From contig JAWKNJ010000038.1 in NCBI GenBank assembly GCA_041391765.1, positions 1-57,650 of the forward strand: 57,650 bases of DNA. Reading direction: 5' to 3'. Below, piece after piece: positions 17,711 through 27,233 of this stretch; within the stretch, counting starts at the first letter, position 1; every line of letters starts with the position of its first letter. The notes beneath the pieces were generated by a model. The model had not been told where the DNA came from. It worked only from the letters and a program-made list of their open reading frames with translations, and made no database searches. The DNA comes from SHAN690 sp041391765. GTDB taxonomy: Bacteria > Bacteroidota > Bacteroidia > Flavobacteriales_G > Salibacteraceae. The position numbers were made by a program, and so were the translations under genes.

Positions 17711-17722
17711 TACCAATCGGTA
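17711..17722. promoter_or_regulatory. TetR-type operator, copy 1
   Basis: TACCAATCGGTA is an inverted repeat (TACC, 4-base spacer, GGTA) within ATTATACCAATCGGTATTT. It lies 5 bases upstream of the hydrolase start. An almost identical site precedes the TetR gene at 18361. Confidence 0.7.
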
Positions 17723-17741
17723 TTTGCGTGGTTAAATTTTT

Positions 17742-18338
17742 TTAAGTCACCAATTCGTTATCAATCATCATATCGATATAGTCCATCATCTCCAGCAGAT
17801 GCGCTTCATCGTGCATAAGCACGGATGAAAACAACGCTCCCTCGATCATGGAATACATTCTCCTGGCCGTGGACAGGCTGCTCACATCTTGCTTGATTTC
17901 ACCCTGCTGTTTGCCTATCTCGATGATCTCAGCCATCTGATCGGTCAATCTTCGAATGATGTATTGTACCCGCTCTGTCAGCTTGGGATTCTGATTATTG
18001 GAATCGATGCCTACATTGATAATCGGACAACCACCAAAGGGCAGAGTGTGAGCATAATACTCCCGATAAAATCCGGTGATCGTTTTAAGCTTCAAAATCG
18101 CACCATCGACTGCGTTGATGCGGTCAGCCAGCGGAAAAATGACCTTCCTGAGGTTGTAGTTGAACGCTTCAATGGCTAGTTCTTCCTTACTCTCAAAGTT
18201 GCCATAGACAGCCCCTTTGCTTAGTCCGATCGCGGTGGTGATTTGCGACATACTGGTCCCGAAGTACCCTTGTTTATTGAAAACCGGAGCTACCTTCTCC
18301 AAAATGTGCTGTCGCGTGCGTTTTGCTTTCGAAATCAC
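17742..18338 (-). CDS. TetR/AcrR-family transcriptional regulator
   Basis: A 198-residue TetR repressor. The N-terminal DNA-binding domain (residues 1-50) has the canonical helix-turn-helix QITTAIGLSKGAVYGNFESK. The C-terminal ligand-binding domain (about 75-195) contains YAHTLPFGGCPIINVG, a form common in the TetR_C_6 group. Matching operators lie before its own start and before the downstream hydrolase, indicating autoregulation and control of the hydrolase. The inducer is unknown, possibly a substrate of the hydrolase. Confidence 0.92.
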   Translation of the reverse strand: MISKAKRTRQHILEKVAPVFNKQGYFGTSMSQITTAIGLSKGAVYGNFESKEELAIEAFNYNLRKVIFPLADRINAVDGAILKLKTITGFYREYYAHTLPFGGCPIINVGIDSNNQNPKLTERVQYIIRRLTDQMAEIIEIGKQQGEIKQDVSSLSTARRMYSMIEGALFSSVLMHDEAHLLEMMDYIDMMIDNELVT

Positions 18339-18360
18339 GGAACAATACTACAATAAATTA

Positions 18361-18372
18361 TACCATTCGGTA
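18361..18372. promoter_or_regulatory. TetR-type operator, copy 2
   Basis: TACCATTCGGTA lies within ATTATACCATTCGGTATAT, 22 bases upstream of the TetR ATG. It differs from copy 1 at one position of the core, and flanking bases ATTA are also shared. On the minus strand it sits between a TTG-like -33 and a TATAATTT-like -7 element, a good place to block RNA polymerase. Confidence 0.7.
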
Positions 18373-18618
18373 TATTTTATCAACCTCAAATTCTCTTTTC
18401 GGCCTCCCGGGCATCAGGTAATTTGTCATAACCGGATTAGAAGTTCTTGACGCTGCCTTATGCTTGCAGTAGGTGTATAATTCTGAAGTAGAGTGCCGCA
18501 GAATCTTTCATCCCTTCACTGGAAGATGGCTACTCTTTGGAGACGATCCGTACTGTTGCTCCTGCTTTGACCACGTATAACCCGGAGGCCAAGTGTCTTA
18601 AATCGATCACAATGAAAC

Positions 18619-21027
18619 CTACGCCTTGATCAACAATCTTGGTTTGCTCAGTATGTCACGTCCTGACAAATTCAAAATACGGACGAGGCTCGGATTTTCA
18701 TTAAAATGAATCGTGACTAACCCATCTGTTGGATTCGGAGCAACGGACAACTGCTCTTGAACCACTTTGTTCGAATTAAGCTGTACTTCCTCGATTTCAG
18801 AATAGCTGAACTCACCATCAATATCAGTCTGCTTAAGTCGATAATACGATATACCAACCAGCGGATCATTATCAACAGCATGGTAGGTCTTGTGACTATT
18901 CGAATTTCCCGATCCTTCTACACGCATAATACCTGTCCATTTCTCACCATCCACGGAGCGTTCGATGGTAAAGTAGTCGTTGCTGGTTTCAGACGCAGTG
19001 GTCCATTCCAATTCCACCACCATTCTTTCACTCAGCAGGGCTCGAAACTCCAGGAGTTCCACGGGAAGTGGCGTTTGCGATGAATTTATCGATCCAACTG
19101 TGAAATGATTGTTGTTATCAATGTCAATCCCAGACCATTGGTAGACACCACCACCCAAATCAACGGCTCCAGAAATTGAGGTGGCACCTGTTGCATAAAC
19201 TCCATCATCATCGATCAACAACCTTAAGTCTGATGCAGTTATGCCACCGAACACTCCGCTTAGATCAAACGAAATAGTGGTTGTGCCAACCTCACCAACC
19301 TCACTAGCGGCCCAGTCCCGTGCCAGTCGCGCCTGTATTCCGCTGGGTAAATCAGTGATCCCAAAGGAGCTCATTGCACCATTATTGTGTCCCCAAATGA
19401 GGAACTCCGAATTACCAAGGTTGTTTGGTGAGTACATTCTCACAGCACCTGTTCCTTTCGCATCCGTATGATTTGTTCCGTCACTTGCCTGCCCGATTCC
19501 GGCCACTTCGTGATCGTAGCCTAAGGCATCTTCATCATAAAGGTCATCTGCAGTTAATGATAGTCCATATTTTGCCGCTAAGTAGTTATTGACAATAATG
19601 GTTCTGGCCGCATTGATGGCTGTATTGTAGATGATGAACTCATAGATGTATCCTCTGATTCCTCCATTGGACGTTGATGTGTGCCTACCGATTCTGGGAT
19701 TCGGTGGAGTAGTGGCACCATCCGTTTCAGCCAGCGTAGCTTGCAACGAATTATTATAGTAGATACGATAGTTCACATTGTAGTTTCTTCGCATCTCGAT
19801 AATCTTCGAATTCGTATTGATGCTTGTCGTTGTCAACGGGCCGCCTAATCCCCCGCCAGCGTCATTACGTTTTTGGTATCCATAAAAATTACCGGTGGCA
19901 GGTTTCAATGACACCAAATTGTTGGTGGCTGAAGTTCGGTCCAGAATAAAATGCCCACTTCCGTCAGTCATGGCGCCCGTAGATGTTGTAGTGTCCCTGA
20001 ATGCTATCAAATAGGTGTAGCCGCTTGTAGAACTGATGCCCGGGGAGGGTCCATCAATGAACAAATTTCCAGTAAAACGGAGCGCAGGATAGCCATTGGC
20101 TGCATTTGTCTTGTACAAAGGCCTGCTTACTGAGGTTGTTTGATTTGCGTGTCTGGAATTACCGGATTGATCCTTCCATTGCCGAACACCTGTGCCGTTC
20201 GTGGCGAGTGTGGTTCCTGCGTCAGAGTATGCTTCGGCATCAGCCCTTAACCACATCATGTTGGTGAGAAAATCACCAACACCACCAGGGCCCAAGTAGC
20301 CAAGCGTAGAAGTGGACACAGGTTGCATGCTTCCGGCTATGATGAAGAATGACTTATTCGAATGAGTATAACTCATGGTCACACTTGCCGCGCCTGCTTC
20401 ATCTGAAGTGGAGTGATAGAAATTTTCTGAGCTAACGCGTTCAGTTCTTTGAGTTTGTCCTGCCCCAGGAGTTGGATTCGCTTCTTTGGTGCCTAAAACA
20501 TCAACCACCAAATGACCCGTAACACTTGGAATAGTCACCGATGACGTTGCCGAAGTTCCTGAAGCGCTTCCAAACGAATAAAATGGATTCACCTGATCAA
20601 CTCCGGTGTAACTATTTGCACCAACCGCGATGGTTCGAGTCGAGTTCATTGTTATGGATACATTATGAGCCCCCGTAGCTGGCGCAACCAAATAATACAT
20701 GGCAACCGAAACCTCGCCTTGCACTCCTGAGCTCAGCAACGTCATCGCGGTCCCATTATAAGAAACCGAACTTACACTACCACCTTTACTTGTGATTCCA
20801 ACGATCAATATTCGGTTAGACCCTGAACAAGTGTGAGAAAAGGAAGTAGTAGTAATCTCGGTGGCTGCGTGCGTAGTTGAGGCATCAAACGCAATCGCCC
20901 CTTGAGCAGGCCCAGTGAATAATGCCAAGGTTAAGACCATTCCAAACAGAAAAAAACTGAATCGAAGACTGTCTTGAATAACAGCAAAATATCTTACAAA
21001 AAAAAGGATATTCAAATGGGGCTTCAC
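18619..21027 (-). CDS. Large secreted LamG-like/T9SS protein, sorting domain cut by a frameshift
   Basis: An 802-residue exported protein with a signal segment near residues 22-42. Residues about 45-240 are a beta-rich surface domain (SGSNRILIVGITSKGG). A LamG-like domain with DUF8202-type region follows (MMWLRADAEAYSDAGTTLA, NGGIRGYIYEFIIYN, YDHEVAGIGQASDG). The C-terminal region has SYYRLKQTDIDGEFSYSEI and a T9SS domain starting SVAPNPTDGL. The frame ends early at ILSKPRLLIKA. A one-base shift near 18,640 would continue as VDQGVGFIVIDLRHLASGLY and stop at 18530. As given, the last part of the sorting signal is missing. It is a paralogue of the protein at 21137-23476. Confidence 0.88.
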   Translation of the reverse strand: MKPHLNILFFVRYFAVIQDSLRFSFFLFGMVLTLALFTGPAQGAIAFDASTTHAATEITTTSFSHTCSGSNRILIVGITSKGGSVSSVSYNGTAMTLLSSGVQGEVSVAMYYLVAPATGAHNVSITMNSTRTIAVGANSYTGVDQVNPFYSFGSASGTSATSSVTIPSVTGHLVVDVLGTKEANPTPGAGQTQRTERVSSENFYHSTSDEAGAASVTMSYTHSNKSFFIIAGSMQPVSTSTLGYLGPGGVGDFLTNMMWLRADAEAYSDAGTTLATNGTGVRQWKDQSGNSRHANQTTSVSRPLYKTNAANGYPALRFTGNLFIDGPSPGISSTSGYTYLIAFRDTTTSTGAMTDGSGHFILDRTSATNNLVSLKPATGNFYGYQKRNDAGGGLGGPLTTTSINTNSKIIEMRRNYNVNYRIYYNNSLQATLAETDGATTPPNPRIGRHTSTSNGGIRGYIYEFIIYNTAINAARTIIVNNYLAAKYGLSLTADDLYDEDALGYDHEVAGIGQASDGTNHTDAKGTGAVRMYSPNNLGNSEFLIWGHNNGAMSSFGITDLPSGIQARLARDWAASEVGEVGTTTISFDLSGVFGGITASDLRLLIDDDGVYATGATSISGAVDLGGGVYQWSGIDIDNNNHFTVGSINSSQTPLPVELLEFRALLSERMVVELEWTTASETSNDYFTIERSVDGEKWTGIMRVEGSGNSNSHKTYHAVDNDPLVGISYYRLKQTDIDGEFSYSEIEEVQLNSNKVVQEQLSVAPNPTDGLVTIHFNENPSLVRILNLSGRDILSKPRLLIKA

Positions 21028-21099
21028 TTAACTGCGCTAGGGACTTATACAAAGTAAGTGCAATTCATTTGATCATGGATGCGATTAAAGGAAATGCTT

Positions 21100-21115
21100 T
21101 AACCATCGGTGGTTA
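21100..21115 (-). terminator. Weak hairpin after the upstream T9SS paralogue
   Basis: TAACCA and TGGTTA form a 6-base stem with a TCGG loop just beyond the stop of the 21137-23476 gene. There is no strong T run, so termination is uncertain. Confidence 0.25.
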
Positions 21116-21136
21116 GCAACCATGGCTAAGGAACAC

Positions 21137-23476
21137 TTATTGCTTTGATATCAATTCGGCAGAGCGCAGCGTTTTGATCACATACAACCCGTGTGGAAGC
21201 GCGCTGAGATCAAGTCTCATTTGGCTAATGCTGCGTTCAATGACATTAACCTGATCAGAAACATCAACTCCGGAAAGCGCAAGTACTTGAAAATTGAATA
21301 GTTCTTCATTGTTAGACAGAATTGTCACATATCCTGCAGTTGGATTAGGGATTATCGCTAAAGAACCATCATTAATGGTTTGTTCATACATCAGTACCTT
21401 CCTTATTTCCGAATAGGAAAATTTCCCATCTAAATCCGTTTGCTTCAGCCTATAAAAGGAAAGGCCGATTACCGGATTTCGATCAACAGTTTCGTATTCT
21501 ATATAGGTTCTTGAGTTGCCGGAAGCGGGAACGCGTTCGATCGCAACCCAAGTTTCCTCATCAAAAGATCGCTCAATGGTAAAGTAGTCATTGTTAACTT
21601 CCGATGCTGTAGTCCAGGTCAGGTCCACCGCGTTGGAGTCGCTAACAATGGCAGAAAAGCTAATCAATTCAACTGGTAAAGGCGTTTGAGTTGAGTTGAT
21701 CGAGCCAACCGTGAAGTGTTGATTGTTATCAATATCTATCCCCGTCCATTGATATACGCCTCCGCCCAGACTCGTGGCTCCCGCGGTTGCTGTTGCACCC
21801 GAAGCATAAACGCCATCATCATCGATAAGCAATCTAAGGTCGCTAGTCGTGATTGATCCAAACACACTGCTTAGATCAAATGAAATTGTAACTGTGCCAA
21901 CTTCGCCCGTTTCGCTGGCGGCCCAATCGCGAGCCAGTCGAGCCTGAATTCCTGCAGGAAGGTCTGTTACTCCGTAGGAGCTCATGGCTCCATTGTCATG
22001 TCCCCAAATCAGGAACTCAGAATTACCTAAACCATTCGGTGTGTTTATTCGGACTGCTCCTGTTCCTTGTGCATCCGTGTGGTTTGTGCCATCGCTCGCT
22101 TGACCGATGCCCGCCACTTCGTGATCATACCCTGAAGCATCTTCATCGTATAGATCATTTGCCGTGAGGGCAAAGCCGTATTTGGCTGCCAGATAGTTGT
22201 TCACTATGATGGTTTGGGCGGCATTTATTGCCTCACTGTAGATGATGAATTCATAAATATACCCTCGTATGCCACCATTAGCAGTAGTTGCATGCCTTCC
22301 AATTCTCGGATTGGGTGGGGTAGTAGCTCCATCAGACTCCGCCAGCGTGCCCTGTAGGGAATTGTTGTAATAGATTTGATAGTTCGTGTTATAATTCCTA
22401 CGCATCTCAATAACCTTCGAATTGGTATTGATGTTGGTAGTGGTAGATGGGCCACCCAGACCGCCTCCCGCGTCATTCCGCTTTTGAAAAGCATACACAC
22501 TCCCAGTAATGGGTTTGAGCGAAACAAGATTGTTCGTTGCCGTGGTACGATCTAAAATGAAATGCCCACTTCCATCATTGATTCCTCCAAGTGATGTGGT
22601 AGTGTCTCTCAAAGCCATTAAATAAGTGTAGCTGCTTGTCGAGCCAATGCCCAGTGCAGGACCATCAATGAATAAATTACCTGTAAACCTTAGCCCAGGA
22701 TACCCGTTGGCTGCATTTAAGTGATACAATGGCCTGTTTCCAGAGGTCGCCTGAGTAGCATCGCGTCCATTGCCAGATTGGTCATTCCATTGTCTAACCC
22801 CTACACCGTGAGTGGCTAGTGTAGTTCCAGCGTCTGAATAAGCCTCAGCATCTGCACGTAACCAAAGTTCAAGAGCATCAGTTCCATCACTTAAACCAAC
22901 TCCACCCGGCCCCGTATGACCAAGCGCCAAAGTACCAACAACAAGAATATTATCAATGAAAATATCCTCATTAGTCTCGGTTGTAATACCCTGAAATGAA
23001 ATCACAAGTGTAGAACCTGATAAGCCCGACTCACCGACCAATGTTGGATCCAAGCCATCGTCACACAAACTGCCGTTAATACTCATCTGAACGTTACCGC
23101 CTCCAACATTGTAATAAAATGTGACACAGTCTGTTGCATCCAGTTGGTTGTCATCCATGTCGACATCGATCGTGATGGTCACGTTAGAATATCCTGAAAT
23201 ATCAATAGTCTCTGATGTCCAAGTAGCTAATTCGTCCGTGTTGCTGATGTTAAATGCGTTGCCCTGCACACTAAACTCATTAGCCAGGTTGCAAGTAGCG
23301 CAACTGGTCGTCCAGTCATTTGTTGCAGGTGGAGTATTGTTGTTAGCACCTGTGGTTGTTCCGTTGGAATATCCGGAAAAGTTCTCTGACCAGATGGTTA
23401 CCTGTGCCTTCATGACAGATGAGATAATCATCAAGAATGAGATTACAGAAACTAGGTATTGGGTAAGACGCTTCAA
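21137..23476 (-). CDS. Large secreted LamG-like/T9SS protein, intact paralogue
   Basis: A 779-residue exported protein with an N-terminal signal (about residues 1-24). Its N-terminal domain (about 25-180) differs from that of its neighbour and looks like a CUB- or jelly-roll-type domain with cysteines (SCATCNLANEF, SLCDDG). From ALELWLRADAEAYSDAGTTL onward it parallels the 18619-21027 protein almost residue for residue through the LamG/DUF8202 part and the SFYRLKQTDLDGKFSYSEI region. It ends with a complete T9SS sorting domain (IPNPTAGYVTIL to LPHGLYVIKTLRSAELI). The pair arose by tandem duplication with replacement of the N-terminal domain. Confidence 0.9.
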   Translation of the reverse strand: MKRLTQYLVSVISFLMIISSVMKAQVTIWSENFSGYSNGTTTGANNNTPPATNDWTTSCATCNLANEFSVQGNAFNISNTDELATWTSETIDISGYSNVTITIDVDMDDNQLDATDCVTFYYNVGGGNVQMSINGSLCDDGLDPTLVGESGLSGSTLVISFQGITTETNEDIFIDNILVVGTLALGHTGPGGVGLSDGTDALELWLRADAEAYSDAGTTLATHGVGVRQWNDQSGNGRDATQATSGNRPLYHLNAANGYPGLRFTGNLFIDGPALGIGSTSSYTYLMALRDTTTSLGGINDGSGHFILDRTTATNNLVSLKPITGSVYAFQKRNDAGGGLGGPSTTTNINTNSKVIEMRRNYNTNYQIYYNNSLQGTLAESDGATTPPNPRIGRHATTANGGIRGYIYEFIIYSEAINAAQTIIVNNYLAAKYGFALTANDLYDEDASGYDHEVAGIGQASDGTNHTDAQGTGAVRINTPNGLGNSEFLIWGHDNGAMSSYGVTDLPAGIQARLARDWAASETGEVGTVTISFDLSSVFGSITTSDLRLLIDDDGVYASGATATAGATSLGGGVYQWTGIDIDNNQHFTVGSINSTQTPLPVELISFSAIVSDSNAVDLTWTTASEVNNDYFTIERSFDEETWVAIERVPASGNSRTYIEYETVDRNPVIGLSFYRLKQTDLDGKFSYSEIRKVLMYEQTINDGSLAIIPNPTAGYVTILSNNEELFNFQVLALSGVDVSDQVNVIERSISQMRLDLSALPHGLYVIKTLRSAELISKQ

Positions 23477-23538
23477 GTTTGGAATTCCTCAATTCTTACG
23501 CTAAAATATGCGAATTGGTTGAGTCCTGTGTATCAACA

Positions 23539-25452
23539 CTATTCAAACTTGAGTCTTACACTCTCACGACTCTCATTCGATCCAACAATAGAAACGATGT
23601 CTCCAACCCGCAAACGGGTGTATCCATGAGGAACCAACACATCTCCGCGTCTCTTGATAGATAGTATAATAGTGTCCGAAGGAAGACGCAGATCACGGAT
23701 GTAAACTCCATGCATGTCCTTATCCCGCACCTCAATGTCCATAGCATGTTGTTCACCCTCCAAACCGAGCAGGAGAGAGGCGGCCACCGGTGATCGAACA
23801 AACTGATCGAGTAGGCTGACCATCGCAGTGGCCGGCTCAACGATCAGCGCCCCCAGCGAGTGGAACTGATCAAATAACCGGTGGTTGTTCAACCTGACGA
23901 TCACCTCCTTGGTTCCTACGCGTTCAAAGATCATGTTGCACAGCTTCAGGTTTTCCTCGTCACTCAATAAGAGTACGATGGCATCCGCTTTCTCAATCTG
24001 GATCGATTCGAGGTACTCGTATTCGAACCGTTCGAGCTGATGCAGAAGGATGCTGGAAGATTCCGCCTGTTCGTATTTTCCCGTAAGACCGACTACTTCT
24101 GCATTCCAGCCATGTTTAGACAGCTGCCTGGCAAGGGCCCAACCTTGAATATCGGGACCAAATATGAATACGTCTCGCTGGCCATCATACTCCGGTGACT
24201 TGGCCGGCAGCTTGGCTTCACCTACCTTCATCAATGACCACTTGAACAAAGGAGGGCCAATGAATTGATTCAGAACGATTACTGCAATGATTATGGATGA
24301 AAATTCGCCTCCCCATTCCGGGAATTCAAGCGCTACCTCTGTTGCCAATCCAAGCCCGACACCTGCCTGCGTGACGAATGGCATCCATCCAATCTTCCTG
24401 AACAATGGAGGATCTCCCGCCAAGGTCATTCCGGAAACAGAACCCAACACAAGCGACAGCAATCGCACCACAAAGAGTATGAGAGCAACCAGCCAAACAT
24501 GACGCAACACATCTATGGAGAGCGTGGCTCCCGTAAGTGTGAAAAACGCCACATAAATACCCGGCCCAAATCGCTCGATGAAGCGCTGAAACTCCACCCG
24601 ATATCGTGAATAGTTTGTTACATAAAAACTTGCAATGATGCACGCCAGCAGGGGTTCGTAATGAAACCCGGTTGCCGTCCAATCTGTGGAAAAATGAGCA
24701 ACCTGATGCGAAACGAAGAAGACCGCATATCCTAAAGCAAGAATGATCAGACGTTTGACAAGCACTGGCAACTTAGTATTGAACACCAACATGATTAACC
24801 GAGCCAAACCATAGCCTATGAACACAGCAGTGAAGAGCTCCGCAACCAAAAGCAGGAGGATGAGCGGATCCATTTCATCACCGGAAATAAGCGTGCGTGC
24901 CATCGAGAAGCAGATTGCAAAGAGCAGGATCACCAGCACATCTTTTATTACTGTAACACCAATAGAAATCTGCGTAAACGGGCCTTTAGCGCGCATTTCG
25001 TTTATCACAGCAATGGCAGAGGAAGGGGAGCGAGCGATGAAAATAGTGGCGATCAAAATCGAAACCGCCACTTTGCTGGTGACACCCATGGCGCTCATGA
25101 AAGGAATGTAGTCGGCAAGAAGAAACACCGCCAGAGCGCTGAACCCAAAGGTCACAACCAGTTGACCAAACACGTTCCAGAGAATACTGCGAATCTGAGT
25201 TCGAATATTCTTGAGAAACAACTCGTTGCCTGCGGCCAACGCGATGAACGCCAACGCCAGATCATTTACAAACAACAAGTCCGATACGGCATCTTGTGGA
25301 ATAAACCCAAGTACGTAAGGCCCGCAAATCATTCCGGCAACGAGAAAGCCGGTTATGAGAGGTAGCTTCACTTTTTGAAAAAATCTGGAAGCGTGCTGAG
25401 AAGCAAAAAGCACCCAAATGAATCCTAGGATATAAATGAAAAACTGAGTCAA
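23539..25452 (-). CDS. Kef-type cation:proton antiporter with RCK domains
   Basis: A 637-residue CPA2 antiporter. About twelve membrane helices (residues 1-390) include LPLITGFLVAGMICGPYVLG and the SPSSAIAVINEMRAKG region. A cytoplasmic TrkA-N (RCK-N) domain begins near residue 415 (DVFIFGPDIQGWALARQL). A TrkA-C domain follows (about 560-637, RLPSDTIILSIKRRGDVLVP). Such proteins exchange K+ or Na+ for H+ and are gated through the RCK part. The nucleotide-binding glycine motif is altered (GPDIQG), so the ligand may differ from KefB/KefC. Confidence 0.92.
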   Translation of the reverse strand: MTQFFIYILGFIWVLFASQHASRFFQKVKLPLITGFLVAGMICGPYVLGFIPQDAVSDLLFVNDLALAFIALAAGNELFLKNIRTQIRSILWNVFGQLVVTFGFSALAVFLLADYIPFMSAMGVTSKVAVSILIATIFIARSPSSAIAVINEMRAKGPFTQISIGVTVIKDVLVILLFAICFSMARTLISGDEMDPLILLLLVAELFTAVFIGYGLARLIMLVFNTKLPVLVKRLIILALGYAVFFVSHQVAHFSTDWTATGFHYEPLLACIIASFYVTNYSRYRVEFQRFIERFGPGIYVAFFTLTGATLSIDVLRHVWLVALILFVVRLLSLVLGSVSGMTLAGDPPLFRKIGWMPFVTQAGVGLGLATEVALEFPEWGGEFSSIIIAVIVLNQFIGPPLFKWSLMKVGEAKLPAKSPEYDGQRDVFIFGPDIQGWALARQLSKHGWNAEVVGLTGKYEQAESSSILLHQLERFEYEYLESIQIEKADAIVLLLSDEENLKLCNMIFERVGTKEVIVRLNNHRLFDQFHSLGALIVEPATAMVSLLDQFVRSPVAASLLLGLEGEQHAMDIEVRDKDMHGVYIRDLRLPSDTIILSIKRRGDVLVPHGYTRLRVGDIVSIVGSNESRESVRLKFE

Positions 25453-25504
25453 GTGAAGCTGAATGGGGCTTCAAAATATGAAATGTCATCCAAAGCGGAT
25501 AGCC

Positions 25505-25862
25505 TCAATGTCGCACGGTGCTGATCTTGTGCTTCATCAGGCCCGCTATGTTGCGGGCTTTTAATTTGGCCTCATCCGCCTTTGTGCCTTCAAACAACTC
25601 GTTCACGGTTTCTTCAAACAAATTAAGCCACGTTTGAAAAGCCTGGTCGGTGAGTGGAGTTTTTTGATTCAACTGAAGGTGAACCATCATCGCATTTTCC
25701 ACGATAGGTGCTCGGGAAGGAAAGAAGCCCGTTCCGAAACTCATAGAGTGATTTCGGTAGGTGATAAGAAGGTCTATTTGCGCCACATCAGTAAAGATGC
25801 GGGCAATGTCGCTTTTCAGAGCTTGTATAAAACGCATCAATGAGCATTTTCACATCCTCCAT
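25505..25862 (-). pseudogene. Group III truncated haemoglobin, 5' half frameshifted
   Basis: The C-terminal half is clean and typical of group III truncated haemoglobins: MMVHLQLNQKTPLTDQAFQ followed by TWLNLFEETVNELFEG and a KARNIAGLM end. The N-terminal half reads correctly only across frames. MEDVKMLIDAFYT from ATG 25862, IARIFTDVAQID, then HLPKSLYEF in another frame, would restore about 120 residues. These small globins bind O2 or NO. The broken part is the edge of the 25.7-28.0 kb low-quality patch, so the gene is probably intact in the organism. Confidence 0.75.
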
Positions 25863-25973
25863 ACCTTGAATATCACGTAATAAAAAACGAAACTGGCTTA
25901 TCGACTTTAGTGAATGTGAATTTAAAACCGCCTCCTACTGCTTTAGTCGTAATCTTGCCCTCGAATTCCACCC

Positions 25974-27215
25974 ATGAAGCTTGACGACTATCGCATAGCC
26001 GAAGGGCATCAAAAACCAGCATTTCAAAGCTGGGCCATTGCGAAGAAGCCTATGGACATTCAATACAAAAATCCATTCCGGTTAATTCTGAAAGAGAGGA
26101 CGTCCTGGCAATTGCCCAAACAGGCACCGGCAAAACAGCAGCATTCGTTATTCCCATCCTTCACACATTGCAAGAACGCGGCAAAGTAAGTGGCAGGGCA
26201 GATGGATGAAGTGCGCCTCGTAATGACGCCAACCCACGAGTTGGCGCTAGAGGTCGATTCTGGTGTTCAAAACCTTGGGGGCAAACACGCGTCAATCTTT
26301 TGTATTCACGGTGGAGTAGAGCAGCAGCCAATAAATCGAGCAATCTTCGGAGAAAGGGGTAGACGTACTCATCGTCACTCCAGGTCGAATGTTCGATTTA
26401 TTGCATCAGGGCAGTTTGCTCGTTCGGGGTAGAGATTCTCGTGCTGGACGAGGCCGACCATATGCTCGACCTGGTTTCATTAAAGATATTCGTGACGTCA
26501 TCCGACACCTGCCTGATTCTCGACAAACGCTGTTCTTCTCTGCAACGATCAACGAAGAGATCAAGAACCTGGCATACCTCGCTCGTGCGCAACCCCATTC
26601 GCATTCAGATTTCCGCCCAACGATCCGGTCGCGTTGGAGAACATCACGCACAGCGTAGCCTTCATTGCCATGGATGAGCAAGCGGTTCTTCCTCGAAGCG
26701 CTCATTAATAACAACGCAGACAAAAAGATGTCAGGTTTGTGGCGAACCAAGGTTCAGAGCAGAACGGGCCGCAAAAGCGCCATGGAGCGAGTGGGTCGGA
26801 CCTGCGCACCATCCACAGCTGTGATAAAGAACACGCAGATCGAGAACGAACCATGAAGCAATTCAGAACCGGTGACTAAAAGTGCTTATCGCTACTGATG
26901 TTAGCGCTAGGGGCATTGATATTCAATGTGAGTTTTGCATCAACTACGACTTACCTGAATCATCTGCTCACTACGTGCACTGCGGGCAGAATGCGGCTGC
27001 GGCAGCGAAAAAGGTGCAGCTCATTCCTTTTGCAGCGAAGAGGAGCGACCGAAATCGAAGAAAACCTTGAAAACCCATCGCCAGACTTGAACTAAGCCGC
27101 TCGGACTATAGCTCACAGTTGAAAGCACCAAAGATCAGAAATACGACTGGCAGGCCTTGATCGATGAGGCCGAAGCTGAAAAGCTAAGCGCAAAAAGAAG
27201 AAGGGGAAGAGGTGA
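25974..27215 (+). pseudogene. DEAD-box RNA helicase (RhlE-like), multiply frameshifted
   Basis: Joined frames give a full-length DEAD-box helicase of about 410 residues from ATG 25974 (MKLDDYRIAEG). Motifs are recognisable in order. Motif I is AIAQTGTGKTAAFVIP near 26,115 and motif Ia is MTPTHELALEV. TPGRMFDLL follows. Motif II is LVLDEADHMLDL near 26,440 and motif III is FFSATINEEIKNLAY. Motif V is VLIATDVSARGIDI near 26,890, with remains of motif VI. A lysine-rich tail of the KRKKKKGKR type ends at TGA 27213-27215. Such proteins remodel RNA during ribosome assembly or cold growth. Many single-base shifts are needed. Confidence 0.85.
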
Positions 27216-27233
27216 TGAAGCCGCGACTCTGAC

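Noticed and set aside
25867..25985. Short minus-strand frame reading VEFEGKITTKAVGGGFKFTF before a stop
   Set aside because: It has no credible start, overlaps the helicase start and lies in a low-quality patch. It may be chance or part of a frameshifted leader.
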